Origin: JAEZAF01 sp964395665
GTDB taxonomy: Bacteria; Chloroflexota; Anaerolineae; Aggregatilineales; Phototrophicaceae
DNA: 64,000 nt
Reading direction: 5' to 3'
NCBI GenBank assembly: GCA_964395665.1
Contig: CAYNDH010000006.1
Span: 1-64,000, forward strand
Position numbers and translations under genes: made by a program. This document shows, piece after piece, positions 41,055 through 50,145 of this stretch (position 1 is its first letter; every line of letters starts with the position of its first letter). The notes under the pieces were generated by a model that was not told the DNA's origin, made no database searches, and saw only the letters and a program-made list of their open reading frames with translations.

Positions 41055-42005
41055 TCAGGGAGTCGGTGTGTCAAGGAACGGTGTCATCACCGGCAGCAGC
41101 AGATCACCACGGAACAGGATGCCATAGTGTCCCGCTCCGGGAATGATCGCCAACTGCGATGCGGGAAGCACTGGCGCGAAGTCACCGGGGATGCCGCCGC
41201 CGAGCAGTTGGAAGAGTTCGAGCGCATGTGCAGGCTGAACACTGTCCGAATCACTGACGATCACCAGCACAGGCATCTCAAGCGCAGCGACATCCTCAGT
41301 CCAGTCGTAATCCTGTGCCATCAGGTCGCCGACCTTGCCGACCAGCGCAGGCCAACCGGTCTCGACATCCGGCGCGACACTGGCGAAGAACTGATACATC
41401 GGCGTCTCCAGCATCATCGCAGCAGCCTCAGCATTCATGCCCGACATCCCCGCCAGCACTTCAGGGTACCAACCGTCACGGCGGAAAGCCGTCGAGATCA
41501 GCACCAGTTTACGAACCATCTCCGGATGTCGAATCGCGGTTTGCAGTGCGACACCGCCCCCAAGTGAGAAACCCAGTACATCGACCGATTCGAGATCAAG
41601 CTGCTCGACCAGCGCAGCAACATCATCGGCCATCGCTTCAAAGCTCATAGGCCGGTCAATATCCGCCGTATGGCCGTGCGCCTGAAGCTCGACCACGATC
41701 ACCTGACGCGTCTGGGCAAACAGCGGAAGCAACTGGCTGAAATCCACGATCCCACCTAATCCGCCATGAAGCATCACCAGCGGATGACCGTCCTCGCCGT
41801 GAATCTCATAATAGAGCTGGAGGCCGTTGACATCAGCATAACCGGTAACGAGTGCGGCGTCTGGTGCTTCGGCTGTAGCGGCTGGATCATCCTGACCCGC
41901 TGGATCAGCCGGATCAGCCGGAGCGTCCTGTGCCACGACAAAAACGGATGTCGTCAGTGCGATCACAACGACAATAGCAACCCTGGTAAGCGATCTGAAC
42001 AGCAT
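41055..42005 (-). CDS. Secreted alpha/beta-fold hydrolase
   Basis: A 316-residue exported hydrolase. A signal peptide (about 1-25) and a short Ala/Pro/Asp linker come before a classical alpha/beta hydrolase domain. The oxyanion segment is VMLHGGLGG, the nucleophile elbow GFSLGGG, the acid probably in VIVSDSDSVQP, and the His in PGAGHYG; all are present. It resembles small esterases and haloperoxidase-like hydrolases; the substrate is unknown. ATG 42005 is preceded by AAAAGGGGGAA. Confidence 0.87.
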   Translation of the reverse strand: MLFRSLTRVAIVVVIALTTSVFVVAQDAPADPADPAGQDDPAATAEAPDAALVTGYADVNGLQLYYEIHGEDGHPLVMLHGGLGGIVDFSQLLPLFAQTRQVIVVELQAHGHTADIDRPMSFEAMADDVAALVEQLDLESVDVLGFSLGGGVALQTAIRHPEMVRKLVLISTAFRRDGWYPEVLAGMSGMNAEAAAMMLETPMYQFFASVAPDVETGWPALVGKVGDLMAQDYDWTEDVAALEMPVLVIVSDSDSVQPAHALELFQLLGGGIPGDFAPVLPASQLAIIPGAGHYGILFRGDLLLPVMTPFLDTPTP

Positions 42006-42073
42006 ATCGGTTCCCCCTTTTGAGTGTCAATCGATAGCTGAATCATAGTTCAGACCGGGGAACAGATCTTGAA

Positions 42074-42103
42074 CAAAAACGACAGCCGCTAAGGACTGTC
42101 GTT
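42074..42103 (-). terminator. Intrinsic terminator after the PQQ-type dehydrogenase
   Basis: The minus strand has AACGACAG ... CTGTCGTT followed by TTTG. It is the likely end of the whole respiratory operon. Confidence 0.8.
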
Positions 42104-42173
42104 CAATTCACAGGTTGAAGTCTTGTTTAACCCTCCACGTTTGCAGGTAAGATTTAGTGATGCCTCTTACAGT

Positions 42174-43796
42174 CTACGAGTCGGTATCCTCAGTCACAGG
42201 CGTGCGCTGCTGTTCTGGCGTGGGCACTGCACCCTCACCCTGTAAACGTAGTGCAAACAGCACCGGATTACTTCCCAGACCCAGCGGGAAGATGATCGTG
42301 TCACCCGTAACGGCTGGCAGCGCATTAGTCCCACCCGGCGCGGCATATTCCCAGAGGATTTCGCCATCTTCGCGTGACAGGGCGTAAATGATCCCGTCCA
42401 GCGTTGCCGTGAATACCAGATCATTGACGACGGTCGTCCCAGCATAGCTCAGGGTATGAATCTCCGTCTCCCAGATCACCTCACCGGTGCTGGCATCCAG
42501 TGCCATGACAAAGGCTGTCCCCTCTCGCGGGTCCATGCGCCCTTCAGAGCGCGGGACCGAATCCGGGCTTTCTTCTGCATCCCAGCCTGTCGCCGTAAAT
42601 GGCGTCCCCAGATTGAGCACCACTGCATAGACGGTGTTATCAGCGAAGGCCATTGGATTTTCGACGCCGCCTAGCTGACCGGGATAAACAATTGTGGGTT
42701 CATCGAACGGGATTTCCTGAAGCTCATCATTCTGATGAATCCCGACTGCCGTATTCCACACGGTTTCGCCGGTTTCACGGTCAATGGCGACGATACGCCC
42801 CAGTTTGCCAGCACCAATCGCCAGCGGACGTTCCTCACCATCCACTTCAGCGGTGGTCAGAATCGGTGAAAGATGAAAATCAAGATCAAACAGGTCGTGA
42901 GGCTTGATCTGGTTGTACCACAGCAGCTCACCCGTCTGCCCGTCGAGTGCAATCATGGCATTGGTGTAAAGGTTCGGCCCCGGACGGCTGGTAGCATTCG
43001 GAAACTCAATTGTCCCTGGGAACGGCGCAGGATTTCCCGTCCCCCAGAAGGTGACACCCGTCTCGACATCAATCCCCGGTGGATACCATATCCCGCCGCC
43101 GCTGTTCACTTCCGGATTGCCCCAGAAGCCTTCCTCCACAGTCTGAAATTCCCAGAGCGTCTCGCCATCTTCCGGGTTGACCGCGTAAATATGGCCGCTG
43201 GTGCCGCCCATATAACCGACATAATTCTGCTCACCTTCACCGGCGACGCCCGCCTGTGTGGTGATATAGAAATTCCCACCAAAGGCGTAAGGCTGGAATG
43301 CGCCGGATGGACGCCCTTCCATATTCTTCTGCCACAGTTCTTCACCGGTATTGATGTCAAGAGCAGAGTAATTATCAACATCACTGCTGACCACGACCTT
43401 GCCATATCCGATCCCCGGACCATTGGGGCCTAATACGGCCCGGTTATAGATCTTTTCCCAGATCACATCCCCGGTTTCAAAATCGAGTGCGAACACGTTG
43501 CTTTCAAGATCCTGAAAGTAGACCACGCCATTGGCAATCAGTGGTGTGGTGGCCGCTGCGCCCCATGTCCCGACGCCGGGGATGTCGAATGCCCATGCCA
43601 CATCCAGCGTGTCAACATTCTCGGACGAAATCTCTGCATCCAGTGCCGCACGTGTATTGGCGTAATCGCGGTTTGCAAGCGGCCATTCTGCGGCGGCCTG
43701 TTCGATTTCCGGCGGTAACGGGGAGTCACCCGCTTCCTGTGACAACGCCCCATTCAGGAGCAGCGTAAGTAACAGCACGATTCCAATCAAACGCAT
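42174..43796 (-). CDS. PQQ-dependent alcohol-dehydrogenase-like beta-propeller protein
   Basis: A 540-residue exported protein. The signal peptide spans about 1-19. Eight-bladed-propeller repeats with the tryptophan-docking pattern recur (ALDINTGEELWQK, AIDRETGETVW, ALSREDGEILWEY). The segment WYNQIKPHDLFDLDFH matches the WYYQxxPHDxWDxD region of quinoprotein alcohol dehydrogenases, which holds the catalytic Asp, so this is likely an enzyme rather than a BamB-type scaffold. I cannot see the vicinal Cys pair of methanol dehydrogenase. ATG 43796 has GGAGGAAA upstream. It lies 48 bases downstream of a cytochrome c gene in the oxidase operon, suggesting electrons pass from it to the oxidase. Confidence 0.85.
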   Translation of the reverse strand: MRLIGIVLLLTLLLNGALSQEAGDSPLPPEIEQAAAEWPLANRDYANTRAALDAEISSENVDTLDVAWAFDIPGVGTWGAAATTPLIANGVVYFQDLESNVFALDFETGDVIWEKIYNRAVLGPNGPGIGYGKVVVSSDVDNYSALDINTGEELWQKNMEGRPSGAFQPYAFGGNFYITTQAGVAGEGEQNYVGYMGGTSGHIYAVNPEDGETLWEFQTVEEGFWGNPEVNSGGGIWYPPGIDVETGVTFWGTGNPAPFPGTIEFPNATSRPGPNLYTNAMIALDGQTGELLWYNQIKPHDLFDLDFHLSPILTTAEVDGEERPLAIGAGKLGRIVAIDRETGETVWNTAVGIHQNDELQEIPFDEPTIVYPGQLGGVENPMAFADNTVYAVVLNLGTPFTATGWDAEESPDSVPRSEGRMDPREGTAFVMALDASTGEVIWETEIHTLSYAGTTVVNDLVFTATLDGIIYALSREDGEILWEYAAPGGTNALPAVTGDTIIFPLGLGSNPVLFALRLQGEGAVPTPEQQRTPVTEDTDS

Positions 43797-43844
43797 TATG
43801 ATTTCCTCCGATACCGTTCGTCTTTAGTCGCGAACCATTCACCA

Positions 43845-44222
43845 TCAGCGGGTTTGCTTGGGGAAAACAACCGATGCCGAGTTTCCCCACGTATTGCGAA
43901 TATAAGAGATAACTGACGCCAGTTCTTCAGCGGTGAGGCTGTTTTTAAAGGGCGGCATCGAACCCTGCCCATTCAGGACCGTTTCAATCACCGGCACGGG
44001 ATCATGCAGTGTCACGAGAGGGTTACCCACCAGATTGGGATAAATTCGCGGAAAGCCCCCACCATCCATATTGTGACAGCGGGCGCAGTTCTCCAGATAG
44101 ACATCAGCCCCCTGCTGGATCAGATCCTCTGGCTGATGGACAAAAGTGGTGTCAAATGTCTCATCGGCACATGCGCTCAGGATCAGCAGCAGAAACAACA
44201 GACTAAGCCCGATTTTTCGCAT
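43845..44222 (-). CDS. Lipoprotein cytochrome c
   Basis: A 125-residue monohaem cytochrome c. The signal peptide ends in the lipobox ILSAC (lipid Cys at about 18). Haem motif CARCH lies in LENCARCHNMDGGG, and the Met in GSMPPFKN is the likely sixth ligand. The start ATG 44222 has GGAGAAAAG upstream and overlaps the end of the CtaG gene by 20 bases. It probably carries electrons between the PQQ-type dehydrogenase and the caa3-type oxidase encoded in the same operon. Confidence 0.9.
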   Translation of the reverse strand: MRKIGLSLLFLLLILSACADETFDTTFVHQPEDLIQQGADVYLENCARCHNMDGGGFPRIYPNLVGNPLVTLHDPVPVIETVLNGQGSMPPFKNSLTAEELASVISYIRNTWGNSASVVFPKQTR

Positions 44223-44988
44223 CTCTTTTCTCCATGTCATAAAGCCAGCGCCCCAGCAGCCCCAGCATCGCAATCAGAAGGATGATTCCACCCGGCACCC
44301 ACATGATGAGTCCTGCAAGCTGCTGATCTTCCAGTGAAGCGTAGACCGCATACCAGTTCTGATTGGAAAAGGTCATCAGTGCGCCGAGTATGCTGCTGTG
44401 GACAGCCGTCGTGAACAGGGAGAACACGCCAATGGCACTGTGCCCACGAATACTCCACCAGAACAGCATGGCCGTCCCGAAAAATGAGGCATGTTCCAGC
44501 ATATGGATGAACGGGTCGTTGACCGCAGCCTCATAAGGCCCCGGCAGATGCCAGAGCCACAACGCCAGCGCAAATGCCGTCCACGCAGTCAGCGGATGAT
44601 TTAACCCCTGCCATATCTGATTCAGCGTGCGGCGGCGATGCCACCCCTGCGCCAGCGATCGACGCCACCGCATCGGAACCATACCGATCAGGGCCAGCGG
44701 CGGCAGGCCAAGCACAAGCAGCGGCGGCGCGATCAGTGTCAGCAGCAGGTGCTGAATCATATGCACTGAAAGGAATGTCTCACCGTAGGTATCGATCGGT
44801 GAAATCAGTGCCGCGAACAGCACCACCAGCCCGCTTAGAAAACAGAAGACCTGCCACTGCTGCACACCGCGCCCTGGGCCGGCTTTGCGCCACAATCGCC
44901 AGACACCATCCATATATCGCCAGCACCCGAAGGCCAGCGCACCACCGATCAGGGGATTCCAGTTCCACGCGCTCCAGAACTCTGTCAT
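44203..44988 (-). CDS. ctaG: Cytochrome c oxidase assembly protein, CtaG/caa3 type
   Basis: A 261-residue membrane protein of the Bacillus-type CtaG family needed for caa3 oxidase assembly. About seven helices; family features LISPIDTYGETFLSVHMIQHLLLTLIAPPLL with conserved His residues and HMLEHASFFGTAMLFWW. The ATG at 44988 is chosen; a GTG at 45009 would overlap the previous stop and is also possible, and neither has a good ribosome site. It sits between the 3-TM gene and the lipoprotein cytochrome c. Confidence 0.9.
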   Translation of the reverse strand: MTEFWSAWNWNPLIGGALAFGCWRYMDGVWRLWRKAGPGRGVQQWQVFCFLSGLVVLFAALISPIDTYGETFLSVHMIQHLLLTLIAPPLLVLGLPPLALIGMVPMRWRRSLAQGWHRRRTLNQIWQGLNHPLTAWTAFALALWLWHLPGPYEAAVNDPFIHMLEHASFFGTAMLFWWSIRGHSAIGVFSLFTTAVHSSILGALMTFSNQNWYAVYASLEDQQLAGLIMWVPGGIILLIAMLGLLGRWLYDMEKRDAKNRA

Positions 44989-44999
44989 GGCAGCCGCTG

Positions 45000-45401
45000 T
45001 TATCCACACGGTGGAAGCAGGAAAATCGGCACCAGCGAGATCACAATCAGCGCGGTGAAGATGATGTTGAGCGCCAGCCCAAGTTCAGCCATGAATCGGT
45101 GGCGGTTGATCTCCAGACTGTCATCATTCATCAGGTGCTGGCGGTTGCGGAATGCAAATACACCCGCAATCAGCGTAATCAGCCCCGAAATCACGGTCGC
45201 CACGATCTGCACCACCTGAAGGCCAGTCAATGTGCCAACCGTAAAGGGAAACCATCCCCATTCACAGGTAAGCGATGTCAGTGGGTAAACGATCATCAGA
45301 TGAAGCGCCCAGACGACAGTCCCAGCGACCAGGCTGAACCATAACTGCCAGCTTTTCACACCGGTTGGAGCGCGATCATCACTTGGCAACATACGTTCCA
45401 T
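45000..45401 (-). CDS. Three-TM protein of the oxidase operon
   Basis: A 133-residue membrane protein with helices at about 18-40, 55-80 and 100-125. WSLVAGTVVWALHLMIVYPL-like content and the CEWGW loop recur next to caa3 oxidase genes in other genomes, though I cannot name the family. Its placement between CoxI-III and CtaG suggests a structural or assembly role. The ATG at 45401 has GAGGGATGAG upstream; its frame overlaps the end of the CoxI-III gene if an earlier ATG at 45416 is used. Confidence 0.7.
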   Translation of the reverse strand: MERMLPSDDRAPTGVKSWQLWFSLVAGTVVWALHLMIVYPLTSLTCEWGWFPFTVGTLTGLQVVQIVATVISGLITLIAGVFAFRNRQHLMNDDSLEINRHRFMAELGLALNIIFTALIVISLVPIFLLPPCG

Positions 45402-45412
45402 CGACTCATCCC

Positions 45413-47959
45413 TCATCCTAGCAGATACGGTGATAAATAGATCGTGGCGTACAGCGGCAGCCAGACCAGAACGACAAAATGCCAGTACATACCGTTCACC
45501 TGCACCGCCGCATTACGCTCTTCGGTGAACTGGCCCCGAAAAGCCCATGTCCCCACGACCAGCGTCTTGATCAGCAGTGTGATCACATGCACGGTATGGT
45601 AGAGGATGATCATCCACACAATGGAGGTATAGGCATTGCGCGTCCAGCCATATTCGTACCCAACACTGCCATACTCGATAAACTTGATGATGACGAACAG
45701 CGCACCAAGGATAAAACTGCCGATAAGTCCCATCTTCAACCGCCGCTGGTCACCTTTACGAATCCCGCGATCGGCTAAATAAATCGGCACGCTGCTCGCC
45801 AGCAGGATAATGGTGTTGATGGTAGGCAGCAGCAGATCAGGTTTGCCGATCAGCACCGGCGGCCATTCCGCATTGCCGGCCTTCAGATAAAAATAGGAGA
45901 CGATCAGCGATGCAAACACCACCGCTTCAATCGCAATCAGCATCAGCATCCCCCACCAGTAAGGCGGACTCCCGCCCCGGCTGGTGATAATGGTGCTGGT
46001 GGGCAGCGCGCCGTCTGGCCCTTCTTTGGCGTACTCGTGATCGCGCTGCTTCCCTCTCGGCCAGTGCCACGCGACAATACCGAATACGATGAACAGCGCA
46101 CCAATCGGAACCAGAATGATATTCAGCATCAGCGCGATAAATGTGAAAGCCGTGGCCGCCGCTGTCAGAAATGGGATGATGGTCGGACTCGGCAGGGGTA
46201 CACGCTGTTCGATTTTGGCATCCAGCACCGTCGTGCCGAGTGTTTCACGGCGCTCGTGATGCACTTTGAAGTCGTATGTCTCCAGTTTGCCATCTTCTGC
46301 ATCCCACAGCGGATAGCGGCTGTGTACGACCGGGATTCTCTCAAAATTGTAAGGTTGCGGCGGAGAAGTCGTTGACCATTCCAGCGTGCCCGCATTCCAT
46401 GGATCATCACCGGCTGGCGGCCCCTGAAGCAGGGCCTGCGCAAGATCGAACAGCACCACCAGCACGCCGAATGCCATCACAAAGGCTCCCACCGTTGAAA
46501 TGAGGTTGAACCCTTCCCAACCCAGATCGGCGAGATAGGTATAGACACGGCGCGGCATCCCGGCGAAACCGCTGAAATGCATGGTGAAGAAGGCCACGTT
46601 AAAGCCGATGAAGATCAGCCAGAAGCCAATCCGTCCGAGTCCCTCACTCAGCATCTTTCCAGTGACTTTGGGGAACCAGTAATACAACCCGGCAAATAAT
46701 GGGAAGACCGCGCCGCCGATCAGCACGTAATGAAAGTGCGCTACGACGAAGTAGGTATCATGCACCTGTGTGTTAAACGGGACCGCCGCGACCATCACGC
46801 CGGTGATGCCACCGATCACGAAGTTGATGACAAAGCCCAGCGCATACAGCATCGGTGTTTTGAAGACCGGCCTGCCCAGCCGGAGTGTTGCCAGCGCCGA
46901 AAAGATCTGGATGCCGCTTGGAATCGCAATCATCATGCTGGCGATGGTAAAGAAACTCAGCCCCAGAATCGGCAGGCCGGTGGTGAACATGTGATGCACC
47001 CACAGCCCAAAGCTGATAACGCCAATCGCGACAAATGACAGCACCAGATAGAAATAGCCAACCATCGGCCTGCGGGAGAAGGTCGGCAGCACCGATGAGA
47101 TAATCCCCAGCGCCGGCACAAAGATGATGTAGACCTCCGGATGACCGAAGAACCAGAACAGATGCTGCCACAGCAGCGGATCACCACCATTTTCAGGGTT
47201 AAAGAACTGCGTCCCCAGTGTGCGATCCAGCGCCAGCTCCGCGCTGGCGGTAATCAGTGCTGGCATGGCGAAAACGATCATGAACGCCATGACCAGAATC
47301 GCCCACACAAATAATGGGATGCGATTGAAGGACATCCCCGGCGCACGGAACTTCAGGATGGTTACGATCAGTTCTACTGCTGCAACCAGCGCCGCCAGTT
47401 CCAGAAAGGTCATCAGCGTCGCGTAAAAATCAATGCCCATGCCGGGGGAATAACGCGGCCCTGTAAGCGGCGCATAGGCAAACCATCCACCATCCGGCGC
47501 AGAGCCAAACAGCAGGCTGATCCACAACACCACGCCAGAGATCAGAAAGATAAAGTAGCCGAAGGCATTCAGACGGGGGAACGCCATATCCCGTGCGCCG
47601 ATCATCAGCGGTACGAGATAAATCCCCACGCCTTCCATAATCGGCACGGCGAACAGAAACATCATCGTCGTGCCGTGCATCGTGAAAAGCTGATTATAGA
47701 GATCGGCATTTAAAAAGGTATTCTCAGGAAAAAGAAGCTGAATCCGCATCAGTAATGCGGCAATACCCGCCAGCAGAAAAAAGATCAGCCCGGTGATGAT
47801 ATAGCGCGTGCCCACCGTGCGATGATTGACGGCTGTGAAAAAGCCGAGAATACCGGGCGGCGGCTGCCAGATCCGGCGCAGGGTATCATGATCCTGACGA
47901 CCTTCATGATCCTGAAAATTTTCGTGGTCCTGACTTTGAGTCGAGATTGCTGTCGCCAC
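45413..47959 (-). CDS. Cytochrome c oxidase subunits I and III fused
   Basis: An 848-residue fusion. Residues about 1-560 are subunit I of a haem-copper oxidase with 12 or more helices: haem a ligand in MHGTTMMF, CuB ligands and cross-linked Tyr in FFGHPEVY, VHHMFTTG, and HFHYVL for the haem a3/a ligands. After a charged linker (about 560-640), residues about 650-848 are subunit III (WGMLMLIAIEAVVFASLIVSYFYLK, TVHVITLL, WHFVVLVWL). Such I-III fusions occur in caa3-type oxidases. The start is a GTG at 47959 with AGGAG upstream. The first 35 residues are rich in His, Asp and Gln (DHENFQDHEGRQDHD). Confidence 0.95.
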   Translation of the reverse strand: MATAISTQSQDHENFQDHEGRQDHDTLRRIWQPPPGILGFFTAVNHRTVGTRYIITGLIFFLLAGIAALLMRIQLLFPENTFLNADLYNQLFTMHGTTMMFLFAVPIMEGVGIYLVPLMIGARDMAFPRLNAFGYFIFLISGVVLWISLLFGSAPDGGWFAYAPLTGPRYSPGMGIDFYATLMTFLELAALVAAVELIVTILKFRAPGMSFNRIPLFVWAILVMAFMIVFAMPALITASAELALDRTLGTQFFNPENGGDPLLWQHLFWFFGHPEVYIIFVPALGIISSVLPTFSRRPMVGYFYLVLSFVAIGVISFGLWVHHMFTTGLPILGLSFFTIASMMIAIPSGIQIFSALATLRLGRPVFKTPMLYALGFVINFVIGGITGVMVAAVPFNTQVHDTYFVVAHFHYVLIGGAVFPLFAGLYYWFPKVTGKMLSEGLGRIGFWLIFIGFNVAFFTMHFSGFAGMPRRVYTYLADLGWEGFNLISTVGAFVMAFGVLVVLFDLAQALLQGPPAGDDPWNAGTLEWSTTSPPQPYNFERIPVVHSRYPLWDAEDGKLETYDFKVHHERRETLGTTVLDAKIEQRVPLPSPTIIPFLTAAATAFTFIALMLNIILVPIGALFIVFGIVAWHWPRGKQRDHEYAKEGPDGALPTSTIITSRGGSPPYWWGMLMLIAIEAVVFASLIVSYFYLKAGNAEWPPVLIGKPDLLLPTINTIILLASSVPIYLADRGIRKGDQRRLKMGLIGSFILGALFVIIKFIEYGSVGYEYGWTRNAYTSIVWMIILYHTVHVITLLIKTLVVGTWAFRGQFTEERNAAVQVNGMYWHFVVLVWLPLYATIYLSPYLLG

Positions 47960-47968
47960 AGAACTCTC

Positions 47969-48961
47969 CTACTGAAGCGTTTCGAGATAAGCCAATAATG
48001 CCTGTAACTCTTCACCTGAAAGCAGCGTCGCGGGCATCAGGACGCCGGGTTTTATGCCGTGCGGGTCCGAAATCCACCCGCCGAGATTACCGCGATTATT
48101 CGCCAGAATTCCGGCGGCAATCGTGCTGCGGCTGGCAAGATGCGTGAGATCCGGCCCCAGATCAACCGCACTGCGATCAACATCTCCGCTGTCTAATCCC
48201 CGGATCGTATGGCAGTACACACACCCGGCTGTGATAAAGACTTCCTGCCCTGCCTGGGCAAGTTCGCTTTCGGCCTCTGTCACGGGCTGAAGCTGATCCG
48301 CAACCCATTGATCGAATACTTCAGCTTCCTGAACAACCATCATGAACTGCATCCGGGCATGTTGAAGTCCGCAGAATTCCGCACATTCTCCGCGATAGAT
48401 ACCCGTTTCATCGGCCTGAATAATCAGCGTGTTCTCGCGACCGGGTATGAGGTCCATCTTCCCATTCAACTGCGGCACCCAGAAGCTGTGGATGACATCT
48501 CCGCTTTTCAGCTTCAGTTCTACCGGCACACCCACCGGGATATGAATTTCATTGGCTGTGATCACACCGTGGTCAGGGTAATTCACTTCCCACCACCAGC
48601 GGCGTCCAATGACCTCAATCGCGAAGGATGTGTTATCCGCTTCGTTGGCCGTCAACACCGAGCTTCGTATTGTGAAGCCGAAGACAATCGTCAGCACCAC
48701 ACTCGGCATGATGATGCCGCCCATGACAATCCAGCGCCGCCCCACACCTTCATCAGCAGCGCGATCATCCCCGTCAGCCTGACGACCGCGACGATCAAAA
48801 ATCCCGAAGAACAGCAATCCGGTGACCAGCAGAAAAATGGCCGTCCCAAGCGCAAACATGATCCACCAGAGTTCTGCGATATTGGCCGCAGCGGGGCCGC
48901 GTGGATCAAGAATTGAGGGCTGGTCACTTTGTAAAAAGGCACTTGCAAAGATAAAAGGCAT
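47969..48961 (-). CDS. Cytochrome c oxidase subunit II with haem c domain
   Basis: A 330-residue caa3-type subunit II. Two membrane helices (about 30-55 and 78-100) precede the CuA domain, with IHSFWVPQLNGKMDLIPG and the CuA ligand cluster CAEFCGLQHARM. The C-terminal ~90 residues form a cytochrome c domain with CVYCH and a Met in VLMPATLL. Electrons therefore enter through haem c, pass to CuA and then to subunit I. The ATG at 48961 has TGAGG upstream; a GTG two codons earlier is possible. Confidence 0.95.
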   Translation of the reverse strand: MPFIFASAFLQSDQPSILDPRGPAAANIAELWWIMFALGTAIFLLVTGLLFFGIFDRRGRQADGDDRAADEGVGRRWIVMGGIIMPSVVLTIVFGFTIRSSVLTANEADNTSFAIEVIGRRWWWEVNYPDHGVITANEIHIPVGVPVELKLKSGDVIHSFWVPQLNGKMDLIPGRENTLIIQADETGIYRGECAEFCGLQHARMQFMMVVQEAEVFDQWVADQLQPVTEAESELAQAGQEVFITAGCVYCHTIRGLDSGDVDRSAVDLGPDLTHLASRSTIAAGILANNRGNLGGWISDPHGIKPGVLMPATLLSGEELQALLAYLETLQ

Positions 48962-49039
48962 CGTCACCTCACTATGCTGTCAGAACAGAACACCGCACAT
49001 TCCCCAAATGGCGCAGACACATGATGGATCACTTATCCT

Positions 49040-49471
49040 TTACGGGTGTCGACCAAGAGAATAAAGATATGCGCTCATATGTCGCGCTTCCTCTTCACTG
49101 ACTCCCAGTACTGGCATCGCCGTCCCCGGCTCCACAGCCTGCGGGTCTACAATCCAGGCAATCAGGTTTTCGGGTGTGTTGGGTAGATTCCCGGCAATAA
49201 AGCTGCGCTGCGACCAGTTCATCAGCGGCGGCGCGGCATACGAATTTCCCGGCGCGATTCCCGGGATATGGTGACAGGCCCCACAGCCGTAGCTGCTCAA
49301 AAGCTCACGTCCCTGTTCCCAATCCCCTTCTGCGCGCTGACGATCAGCAAGCGCGTCAGCATCAAAAGGCGTATGTTCAGCCTGACTTTTGACGAATACA
49401 AAGCCAGTCAGGACACACAAAATAAGTATTCCAAGCGCCGCCCAGAGTAAAACTCGCCGGTCAGGATACAT
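49040..49471 (-). CDS. Membrane-anchored cytochrome c
   Basis: A 143-residue protein with one N-terminal anchor helix (about 7-28) and a cytochrome c domain: CGACH in YGCGACHHIPG and the Met in TAMPVLG. Its start overlaps the stop of the preceding small ORF (TGATG), with AGAGG 9 bases upstream; a GTG one codon earlier would also fit. First of the haem proteins of the oxidase operon and a plausible electron donor to subunit II. Confidence 0.9.
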   Translation of the reverse strand: MYPDRRVLLWAALGILILCVLTGFVFVKSQAEHTPFDADALADRQRAEGDWEQGRELLSSYGCGACHHIPGIAPGNSYAAPPLMNWSQRSFIAGNLPNTPENLIAWIVDPQAVEPGTAMPVLGVSEEEARHMSAYLYSLGRHP

Positions 49472-49692
49472 CACATAATGCCTCTTGAGTTGTCTGTCGC
49501 TCGATGTAAGGACTTGAACTGTTTATAAAAAGGGGGACTTGCGGGTCGTTCTAAAATAACGGCTGGACGGCTCACATGGCAGCATGTGGCGAATGGTGGC
49601 TCCTGCGCGATCGGTCCTGCCTGCGGTGGGGGCATATCTTCCTGAGTGATGAGTATCCAGCCCACACTCAGATTATCTGAGTCACGGTACAT
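49471..49692 (-). CDS. Small ORF with perfect Shine-Dalgarno opening the oxidase operon
   Basis: A 73-residue ORF starting at ATG 49692, nine bases after AGGAGG, the best ribosome site in the window. Its TGA overlaps the ATG of the cytochrome c gene (TGATG). It has Pro-rich (EDMPPPQAG) and CC-containing segments but no signal peptide or membrane helix. It may be a short protein or a translated leader that couples ribosomes to the operon. I do not recognise the family. Confidence 0.5.
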   Translation of the reverse strand: MYRDSDNLSVGWILITQEDMPPPQAGPIAQEPPFATCCHVSRPAVILERPASPPFYKQFKSLHRATDNSRGIM

Positions 49693-49809
49693 GGGCATCT
49701 TCCTCCTGGTGAAAAGTTCAGCAGTTAAATTTGTGGATTTTAGCCTGACTGAAACTTAAACCTAACCCGGAGCTATAGGCATCAGGATGGGTCAGATGAC
49801 CTATTTAGT

Positions 49810-49815
49810 ATTATA
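49810..49815 (-). promoter_or_regulatory. -10 box candidate of the oxidase operon
   Basis: A minus-strand TATAAT in an AT-rich stretch about 120 bases upstream of the small ORF. The best -35 (TTGTGA) is 19 bp away, so the call is tentative. Confidence 0.4.
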
Positions 49816-49857
49816 CAACCTGACTATTTACAAATCACAACACAATTATTACCTATA

Positions 49858-49996
49858 GTGTGACCTACCCTGGACAATATAACGCAACAGCCCTCCAGTG
49901 GAGGTCAATAGATGAGATAAGGGAAACTGGAAAAGGGCAGGAGGGTCACAGTTTACGGACGAGTTCAAACGAGAAGCGGTGCAGAACCCGGCAGCA
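49858..49996 (+). pseudogene. Relic of the left end of an IS3-family element
   Basis: Around 49949-49987 one frame reads QFTDEFKREAVQNPA, matching the start of IS3-family OrfA transposases (FTDEFKREAV). The upstream part is frameshifted, has an in-frame TGA and no start codon, and the rest of the transposase is missing. TGTGACCTACCCTGGACAAT near 49858 may be the left inverted end. The remnant stops where an unrelated terminator begins. Confidence 0.6.
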
Positions 49997-49998
49997 CA

Positions 49999-50033
49999 AA
50001 AAAGCCTGCCTGAAACACCCAGGCAGGCTTTTT
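49999..50033. terminator. Bidirectional intrinsic terminator
   Basis: AAAAAGCCTGCCTG-N7-CAGGCAGGCTTTTT is a perfect 14-bp stem flanked by A and T runs. On the minus strand it ends the ECF-linked operon (stop at 50146). Confidence 0.9.
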
Positions 50034-50145
50034 CAGATCACATGATTTTGGTATTGCAGAGCACTGCATCAAACAGGTGACCGAAAAGAAAACGCTGGAA
50101 TCTCCTTCTTACAGGTCATCTATCAGCCGAGAGCATTTAGCTGTT

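Noticed and set aside
42174..43796. BamB-like outer-membrane assembly protein
   Set aside because: Beta-propeller repeats would fit, but the WYNQIKPHDLFDLD segment and the oxidase operon context favour a quinoprotein dehydrogenase.
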